From the NCBI RefSeq assembly GCF_905220415.1, contig NC_059547.1, forward strand, positions 5,468,501 to 5,532,500: 64,000 nucleotides of DNA, in the 5' to 3' direction. Positions 56,914 through 64,000 of the stretch are shown piece after piece (positions within the stretch are counted from its first letter, which is position 1; each line of letters starts with the position of its first letter). The stretch comes from Colias croceus. Taxonomy: Eukaryota; Arthropoda; Insecta; Lepidoptera; Pieridae. The translations under genes and the position numbers were made by a program. Below the pieces are notes generated by a model. The model was not told the DNA's origin. It saw only the letters and a list, made by a program, of their open reading frames with translations, and did no database searches.

Positions 56914-58659
56914 TTAACGGGTTCTGATAGTATCATCTATATTAAATGAATGTCCCGTGTTGACCTCAGTGTGACGCATTTCTTCCAAAACGATGCGCTG
57001 ATATTCGTCTTCAACCGATTTAAATAGTTCTTCCTCGTCTATTTCTTCTTTTTCTGCTTCATCAGTTTTGTCTTCTATAGCTTTAAATTTTAGCATTATT
57101 TCTTTAACACGGTTCTCTAGAATACGTTCCCTATGAGTTTCCCGTTCAAAACTTTGTGTCATTAATTGCTTATCTCCTTCACCTGATGAAACTAATGTCT
57201 CAGATAAAGACAATAAATGCAGGACTCCTTTCGCATCGCCAATAGCTATCAAGCGACCATCTTCATTAGGTTTTATTTTTAATAAAGGATCCTGAGAAAC
57301 TGGCATTGTAGCTATCGGCTCCCGATATCTACGCAACAGATCCCAAAAACGAAATTTACCATCATCACACACTGACATATAACCGGAATATCTATGTGGC
57401 GACCACACAACGTCGTTAATTTGTTTTCTATGTCTTATTCCTGAAATAATTGGAGATGAAAGTAAATCATCACTCCAAACATTAACTCTCCAATCTCCAC
57501 ATGTTATAAAAAATTTGGAAGAACAAGGACTTCGTTGAACAGCTTTTACTGGACCATCATGCGCATAAAACACGCCACTCATGACTTCTTGGTAAGTTTT
57601 ACCTTTTCTATTTACGCTTATGACAAGACCAGAATCAGTGCCACATAAAAACTTGGTTGGAAATGCTTTATCGTATTGTAAACAACTTACACCTTCTGAA
57701 TTAGCCAAACTTATTTGTTCTCCAGGTGGAATACGAACAGACATAATAAGACTATCAATAGGGAAGGATGTATTTCTCATATCCCACCACATGCATTTGC
57801 CATCAGTAGAACCACTGAAAAATTCAATATTTAGGCGAGATGGGATGAATAATAAAGCATTAACAGGATCCCTGTGAGCTATATGCGCTGGACTGATAAG
57901 TATGGGATCAAATTGAACACGAGTGTCAAAAATACACACTTTTCCATCATCCAGTCCACCAACATAAATATTTGGAGACGCAGGTGAACAAACAAGTTGC
58001 CAACATGCAGTTGGTGGAGACAGATATGTATTTGGATCGCCGGGATTTTCAATATCCCAAATGAAACACAGAAAATCTTTATTTACAGGCTCATATTCTG
58101 GAAATGCTCTATCGCAATATGATATGGCTAGCTTTGGTTTATCCTCATATGTCCAAGCAATGCAACTTACGGGCCGTTTTTGTGGATCTTTGTAAACGCT
58201 GTTTATCATTATAGATGGTTTTTCAACGGGGTTCTGACTTTGCATTTCTTTAAAATAAATATTGTATGCATTCAGTCCATTATTTTGATTGATGTAGTGT
58301 TCAAACTGAGGATAAAGGTTTAAAACAGCATCAATATATGTGTCATCTCTTTCAAAACGACGACGATATCTTGCAGTCGCTTCCTCATCTGTGAAATTAA
58401 TTTCTTTTGGCCACCCACCTTCATAGTGATTTACTCCAGTGTCGTGCCGAATTGTTATTTTAGTATTAGCATAGTTTTCAGATACAGATGCAGATGCCTG
58501 AACCTCTTTATCTACTGGATTGCGTAAGCAGTAATTTTGTTGTTCCTGTTTATCCGGATTAATCGAATCCAACAATACCGGTGCTACTTCACAAAACATC
58601 GGTTGTTGTCCAAAATTTTTTCTTAGCTTTATATATGAGTGAATTAAACCTGGATCCAT
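56914..58659 (-). CDS. DNAI2: Dynein axonemal intermediate chain 2 (DNAI2-like), intronless
   Basis: This WD-repeat intermediate chain of the outer dynein arm scaffolds the heavy chains in cilia and flagella. The single open frame of 581 residues covers the family almost end to end (human protein about 605). The N-terminal signature blocks are present: 'RNPVDKEVQASASVSE' (46-61), 'GVNHYEGGWPKEIN' (75-88) and 'YINQNN' (122-127). WD units end at W201-D202, F244-D245, W291-W292-D293, W395 and W439-D440. The conserved 'SFERETHRERILE' helix is at 503-515, followed by an acidic tail. The ATG at 58657-58659 gives the family's usual start length. No intron, stop or frameshift interrupts it, although orthologues in vertebrates are split into many exons, so a retrocopy or lineage-wide intron loss is likely. 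I saw no poly(A) tract or duplication at its ends. Confidence 0.88.
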   Translation of the reverse strand: MDPGLIHSYIKLRKNFGQQPMFCEVAPVLLDSINPDKQEQQNYCLRNPVDKEVQASASVSENYANTKITIRHDTGVNHYEGGWPKEINFTDEEATARYRRRFERDDTYIDAVLNLYPQFEHYINQNNGLNAYNIYFKEMQSQNPVEKPSIMINSVYKDPQKRPVSCIAWTYEDKPKLAISYCDRAFPEYEPVNKDFLCFIWDIENPGDPNTYLSPPTACWQLVCSPASPNIYVGGLDDGKVCIFDTRVQFDPILISPAHIAHRDPVNALLFIPSRLNIEFFSGSTDGKCMWWDMRNTSFPIDSLIMSVRIPPGEQISLANSEGVSCLQYDKAFPTKFLCGTDSGLVISVNRKGKTYQEVMSGVFYAHDGPVKAVQRSPCSSKFFITCGDWRVNVWSDDLLSSPIISGIRHRKQINDVVWSPHRYSGYMSVCDDGKFRFWDLLRRYREPIATMPVSQDPLLKIKPNEDGRLIAIGDAKGVLHLLSLSETLVSSGEGDKQLMTQSFERETHRERILENRVKEIMLKFKAIEDKTDEAEKEEIDEEELFKSVEDEYQRIVLEEMRHTEVNTGHSFNIDDTIRTR

Positions 58660-58759
58660 TATTTGTATTGCAGTTTATATTCTTATTAGTTTAAAATAAA
58701 TAATATTAGTTTATTCTTAGAAGTTTATTATTATAATAGCTCAAATTGATTAAAGTATT

Positions 58760-61312
58760 TTAAATGGATGTCAGAATTGACAACAATTTAGAAACTTTTT
58801 AGAAAGAAATTAAAGTAAGACCTCGGTCCTGAAATATTAAAATACCTAGGTGTACTTAAAAATTAAACGAAAATAAAATTGAACATGAACATGATTAGAT
58901 ATCAATTTGGCCCCCATAAAAATATCACAATTCATATTTCATATTTTTTTATGTAGGATAGGATCACCACCTCGACATAAAATGATACAAACCATAAAAT
59001 GGTACAGCCCATCATGAAAAAATGAATAAATAAAAACAATTCCATTCCGCCCCATCTTCGACCGAACACTAACAAGTTCATTCTCAACAAATAGTGGTCG
59101 TAAAAAAATCATAAATTTCATATTTCGCCTAACACTATTCACGTCACGTTCAGGCCGAGATCACGTCCGTTGTTTTTTACAAGTATATAATCCACGATTT
59201 TTTGTACAAAGCCCACACCCGGCACATATGGGCCTGATAAATTGCTGGCTTTGTGCGGAAAACATGTTTATGAAAAATTGATTCACGTTACACGTATCGA
59301 TATGAGTAACGCACCCGTGTACGTATAACATGAGATAAAACATTGTTATCTTTTAATTCGATAGTTTGTATTGTGTTTGTTTCACTCTTAATGATATTCC
59401 AAATCGACTACCTACTGTTAAGTATTTTTCACAACTTATTTCTTTAGGAATACATTTGGATTACTTTTTTTATTACATACCTATTGCATTTCCCTTAGAA
59501 CACGTAGACACAATATATTATCCACTGCATGTTTACGAGATCGAAACAAAAACGGTAGGCATTTATATTCGTAAAAATTTTACATTTGGAAAATATTTTT
59601 TTTGTCATAATTTTATTTCATGAGGGGCACTTAGAACCGTACAAAAGTACATTAAGTCACTCATATTATTCCTATTTCATTGTATGAAGTAGTACAGTGT
59701 TAATTGTAAAATTACAAGTCCGAGTATAAATTACTAATATATACTACTATGTATATAGAAAATATATAAAACTTAATCCACGGAAATGCTGCATTTCAAG
59801 TGTATATTTCAGTCAATGATATAACAGTCTGTCGTTTACCTGTCCAATGTCGCCAGCTCAGTGAATTAGCTGCAGGTGACTGCAGGCACGTCCACACACT
59901 CCGATTTATTTAGCAATTCCATGGAGCTGTGAGAAATCGCTGATAAAGTATGTCAGTATTTTTTAGAACCAGAAGACTAATTTTGAATTATCAACTGCAC
60001 GTTTACAAGACCAACAATTGGAGCAAAATGTGACTGCAAGAGCCGTAGTTGCCTGTAGTAGATATACTGATGATTCGTAATATATAATAATTTTCTTGGT
60101 CGTTAATGAATTACAAAACTGCGTATAAAATTAAAAATTAATTTACATACATTCCTTATTGGTGTCTCTCGTTTTTGCTCAATTCTAATGTTAGTATTAT
60201 TTAGATAATCTTAAAACAAAATTCATTAGGAATGCCTGATGAATAATTACGTATGTTTCATGAGTCATTATGTAGGTATAATCTACCCAATCCATATTAG
60301 TTTGCCTACTCGATTACCTGCGAAGAAAAAACGGACTTATTGTACCATTCTTTATAAAATTTCATATATACTTATACTACCTACACCACCTAAATATTGC
60401 AGTATATGTTTTTTATTAAGAAGAAAGAAGTGATTCATTATTTTGTATGTGTGTATGAACTGTGAACCGTAGCACGCGTAGTACGCGTAGCACTGATAGT
60501 GCTACGCAGAGAAATTCACTTATTCATTTCGTAGATACCGTGTTTTTTTAATAACTTAGTGCACACAGTATACATAATACTTACACATAATATTTTAGTA
60601 TCATCTGAATTCATTCTTATCTCGAGCCCCAATTTTGATGAGCTCGACCTAAGAAAAATAAAGTGGGTAAATTTTACTTTTTATCCAGCAATACCGCGTT
60701 CCCTCAAGCTTAAGAAGTTTAATCTGATTTAATCCTATTGTTTTCGTTATAAGCACGTTCGTAGTATCAACAGAACGGATATTATTTTATTATCGTTTTA
60801 ATGTTATATTCTAAGCCACAGAGGAATTTATTATCATTTTCACATAGGTTACGGAAAATGTTGTGCAACTTCGTTATAATCGAGTTGTGTATTGCATCCA
60901 AAAAATGTGTATATATTCAATTAAATAATTTGAACTTTATTAGATAGAGAAGTAAGACTTTAGAATATTATTATAGTATCATTCTTCATGTGTATACTGT
61001 GTAATTACGTTATTCAAGATATTATGTAAATTAATGTTATCAAAATTCAGTCTCTATTTAACAAGGTACGAAAATATCCGTTAGTTTGTCATTAAAAAAA
61101 CTATCCTAAAATAACAAGCCTACGTGACAATTCCTGCATAGCTCGATTTGTCCCAAACTAAAAGCCCAGAGGTCACTTTATATAACTCAATTACATTTAC
61201 TCAGCGAACCCCGAACAATGCAAACAACAAAGCACTAACCGAAATTACCGAATTATCTCGTATAAGAAAATCCAAATAGGTATTGTTAGAGCATAGATAG
61301 AATTACTCTACT
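58760..61312. other. Intergenic, no recognised gene
   Basis: AT-rich. Blocks of higher complexity at about 59050-59340 and 59840-59960 have no supported frame. A small hairpin lies at about 60480-60520 (GTAGCACTGATAGTGCTAC, next to 'cacgcgtagtacgcgtag'). Confidence 0.45.
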
Positions 61313-61449
61313 TCTGTTGGTCTTAGCGTGATGATATATAATTCTTCCTCTATAAATGGGCTATATAACACCGAAAGATTTTTTCAAATCGGACCAGTAG
61401 TTCCTGAGATTAGCGCGTTCAAACAAACTCTTCAGCTTTATAATATTAC
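61313..61449 (+). repeat. Interspersed repeat, 'gctccgctcctgttggtctt' family (5'-truncated)
   Basis: Contains 'cttctgttggtcttagcgtg', 'aatcggaccagtagttcctg' and 'agattagcgcgttcaaacaa', ending 'tataatatta'. It is bracketed by similar blocks of about 50 bases at 61254-61303 and 61451-61503 ('tattgttagagcatagatag'), an imperfect direct duplication much longer than a normal target site. Confidence 0.65.
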
Positions 61450-62167
61450 ATTATCTGGTATTAGAAAACCCAAATATTGTTAGAGCATAGATAGGTAGAA
61501 TTAGTTTCAATCACGCGGTCTTACGTACCGTGATTGCTATATGAAGTACGTTCCTCTTAAAGAATTTTAATTGGCAATCGCGCTACGCTGCACCCAATTT
61601 TGCTTCTGGCGTGAGTAAGCTTGTGAAAATAACTTCCTTATATATCATGTACTAGGTTATTAAAGTTGTTATAGCTATGTATTCTCGTTTGGTTTTGCTT
61701 CTATAGTAAGTAGCTTATAAGTTTGTTGTGTTATTGGTTATATAATAAATTTGGAAATTAAAGAATTTTCATCAAACACGAGATTTATAATAATAGTATT
61801 TCACTTAGAAATATGGATTATGCTGAAATAATTGTGAAAATTCAGGCATTTTGTACATACAATATTTTTGTGTGGTTAATTTTTTACTCCAATTACACAT
61901 CTACTTGAATGTAAAGAATAACTTACTAGATATCTGAAAAATAATTTGAATTTCTGTATTATTTAACTTATCCAGAAATGGTTTAATGAATAGACAAAAA
62001 ATTTAAAGATATTTTGAACAAATCCTTTATTATTCATTTAAACACTTTCTATCGCTACATGTAATTAAACACAATGCATAGACTCTATTGCAATTTGTAT
62101 AACGCAACTGTACAACATTGTCAAGGAATTTGAGAAACAATTACATAAATAAGATATTAAGTATAAC

Positions 62168-62358
62168 GAAAGCCACTTGTCTAACCCCTCTGAGGGGTTA
62201 GACAAGTGGCTTTCGTTTAGCGTAACGTTTGATAGAATAGATTATGAATGTATGAGATTGACATAAGCTGTAGATAAATGTATCAACAGCTTACGTCAAT
62301 CTCATACATTCATAATCTATTCTATCAAACGTTACGCTAATAGAAAGCCACTTGTCTA
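62168..62358. mobile_element. Compound hairpin MITE-like element
   Basis: The arms from 'tagacaagtggctttcgttt' and 'agcgtaacgtttgatagaat' (about 62199-62270) are matched by their complement up to 62358 with a short loop. In addition, the outer 'aaagccacttgtctaacccc' at 62169 forms a second small palindrome with the left arm (CCCCTC-TGA-GAGGGG centre). So the end motif AAAGCCACTTGTCTA occurs three times. It is non-coding; the transposase family is unknown and no clear target duplication was seen. Confidence 0.75.
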
Positions 62359-62530
62359 GGGGGGAGCTTTACTAAACTTTGTCGATGGCAGAACAAGATA
62401 TACATATAAAGATGTGTTCAACGCGCAGTCCTTTTCACTTACACTTTAGATTCTTAACAATCACCTCCAATCAAATTGGTCCCGTTACTTCTAATGAAAA
62501 ATCCATCTGCTTTTCCATCTCCATAATATT

Positions 62531-62536
62531 TTTATT
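62531..62536 (-). terminator. Polyadenylation signal
   Basis: AATAAA on the minus strand, about ten bases beyond the TAG of the secreted-protein gene, so the 3' UTR would be very short. Confidence 0.5.
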
Positions 62537-62546
62537 CCATAGTTGT

Positions 62547-63049
62547 CTATCTAACCGCTGTGACAGCCAATATAATATTTCTTTTACTTTTAGGTCTATT
62601 TAATCTCACTATCCTATAAATAAACCTATGTTTTTCATGAAAGTTTATGCTCTTATTTACATTTTTATGTCCCAACTGTAGCGTATCCTTCATTTTCTTT
62701 TTCACCTTAATCCATCGATCATTTTTCCAATCATATCTCTTTCCCATAGCTAAGAGTATATCTTCAAATTTAGGCCACTTGTCGTTTGATATACTCAAAA
62801 CGAATTTAGCATTATTGGTGTTATTTTTTAATGGTACGTCGATGAATTTGTTATGTTTATCTGATTTCTTAGGTACATTGTGAATAAACGATTTTTCGCG
62901 CTTGGTGTCAGTATCGCTATCCCAAGACAGTTTCTCTTTTAAGTCTGTTTTGTCATAATTTGAAGTGTCGTACTCATAATCAATATCTGAATAATTCGGG
63001 TATTCATTATAATAGTCGCTATATGCATAAATTTTATGGTTTTCCCAAT
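62547..63049 (-). CDS. Secreted-protein gene, exon 3
   Basis: Holds 167 codons including TAG (62547-62549), entered at 'tttttttacag'. The first two bases complete a GAT codon begun in exon 2. It contains the acidic tyrosine-rich and the basic lysine-rich halves. Confidence 0.7.
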
Positions 63050-63736
63050 CTGTAAAAAAATAAAAATGCTCTGCATTAAAGAATTAAACAAAATGTATAT
63101 TATTGTAATATAGTTCTTTTATTATACAGTCAGTAGTCAAATCCACCCCCAATATTTGGGTGAATTTAATGACTGAACTGAAATAATTTAAACCAAGCAT
63201 AACAACGACCAATTCATCAAAATATTAATAATCAATAAAAAATCAAACGTTCAATCTTCTTAGCATTGATATTGAATTTTGATGAATTACAAGATCAAAG
63301 AAAAGAAAGCAGAAGAGGCAGGTAATTAAATAAATATTTAGATTACGTTTAATTAAATCGCTACAGTGAAAATATACTCTCTATAATATACAAATATCAT
63401 CGCACTATTATGAGAATAACCTCAATTTACAAAATACACATTCAAATTAGATCTTCACTGCCGTAACAAAACACAAGCAACTTAATAATCATAGCTCTAT
63501 ATATTATATCTACAATAAACTAACATTAAATCTTACCAATTCTTTTCTGTAGAGAGAAATCACGTTTGTAATTGTCAATTATTTTCTTCCGACGATTGCC
63601 CTTACCTGTTAAAAAAGAAACAATAAGTAAGTGGGAATAAAAATTGTATGTGACGTAAAAAAGCAGCAAAAACGTGTTTACCTGGGCAAAACGTGAGCAA
63701 AATTAAACAGGCGTGTATCACGAAACTTTTAGCCAT
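62547..63736 (-). CDS. Unrecognised secreted protein, three exons
   Basis: Exons 63682-63736, 63537-63605 and 62547-63049 join in frame through standard GT/AG sites (donors GTAAAC and GTAAGA; acceptors ending TTTTTTAACAG and TTTTTTTACAG) to give 208 residues. The protein starts with a signal peptide ('SFVIHACLILLTFC'). A basic stretch follows ('GKGNRRKK'), then a tyrosine- and aspartate-rich region ('YAYSDYYNEYPNYSDIDYEY'), and the C-terminal half is strongly basic ('KWPKFEDILLAMGKRYDWKN'). Apart from the signal peptide there are no cysteines and no domain that I recognise. A polyadenylation signal lies just after the stop. It could be a fast-evolving secreted factor such as a seminal, silk-related or immune protein, but no function can be assigned. 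Confidence 0.65.
63537..63605 (-). CDS. Secreted-protein gene, exon 2
   Basis: 69 bases between acceptor 'ttttttaacag' and donor GTAAGA. It encodes the basic segment 'KGNRRKKIIDNYKRDFSLQK'. An NRRKK run after the signal peptide could be a processing site. Confidence 0.65.
63682..63736 (-). CDS. Secreted-protein gene, exon 1 (signal peptide)
   Basis: ATG at 63734-63736, 18 codons and one base, donor GTAAAC. The exon is nearly all signal peptide, a common layout for secreted insect proteins. Confidence 0.65.
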
Positions 63737-64000
63737 TAGTCTAGGACACGTAGCAGGGATCTGTAAAAGGTAAAAAGGAATGAGAAAAATTACACCTACG
63801 ACCGATTTAACCGTACTAACTGAGAGGCTGGCTTTAACGAGGATTTATTTGATTTCTGCTTTTCGAACACTCTCGGCTAATTTTATTACTATTGAGCTTT
63901 AGGGGAAAACGTATTTGTTTTTTAACTTTTGTTTTATGTATAACTATTTAATTCAAAATTCACGTGAGAAAATAAAAAATACAAAACTACTATCGTGAAA
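63737..64000. other. Upstream flank of the secreted-protein gene
   Basis: AT-rich; it should contain the promoter, but I can point to no clear TATA box or initiator. Confidence 0.4.

Overview
The window looks like insect nuclear DNA, most likely from a moth or butterfly. It is very AT-rich with long intergenic stretches and multi-exon genes with GT/AG introns. It carries many copies of short interspersed repeats containing 'cttcgcccgcg' and ending 'ataatattagtatgga', a type I know as abundant in Lepidoptera. It also holds a BEL/Pao retrotransposon, an R1-type LINE fragment and several MITEs. The species cannot be told from this sequence.

Layout. 1-23150 is mostly gene-free, with a 5'-truncated LINE (7867-8403), a head-to-head cluster of tRNA-like units flanked by a 13-bp duplication (8801-9638) and several interspersed repeats. 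23159-30660 is a complete, apparently very young BEL/Pao element: two 353-bp LTRs that look identical, a 5-bp target duplication, one intact gag-pol frame of 1865 codons and a broken env-like frame. 30946-33551 is a non-autonomous hAT-like element (8-bp duplication) whose interior is about 1.9 kb of a GC-rich 12-bp minisatellite. 33552-42744 holds repeats, a mariner-like MITE, a GC-rich islet and a possible regulatory stretch.

42745-58659 holds two minus-strand genes for motile cilia and sperm flagella. The first is an ODAD4/TTC25-like TPR gene (outer-dynein-arm docking). I assembled it from ten exons; a central exon is not found, and an X-box-like RFX site lies just upstream of its first candidate exon. 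The second is an intronless DNAI2-like gene (outer-arm dynein intermediate chain). In axonemes these proteins act together: the docking complex anchors the outer arm that contains DNAI2. One ODAD4 intron holds a roughly 1.75-kb satellite array with a 481-bp higher-order period, next to a 31-bp-arm hairpin. Another intron holds a well-formed plus-strand TATA/initiator promoter followed by a 49-codon frame.

62168-62358 is a compound hairpin element. 62547-63736 is a three-exon minus-strand gene for a predicted secreted 208-residue protein that I do not recognise.

All gene models rest on reading frames and splice signals only; no transcript or database evidence was available.
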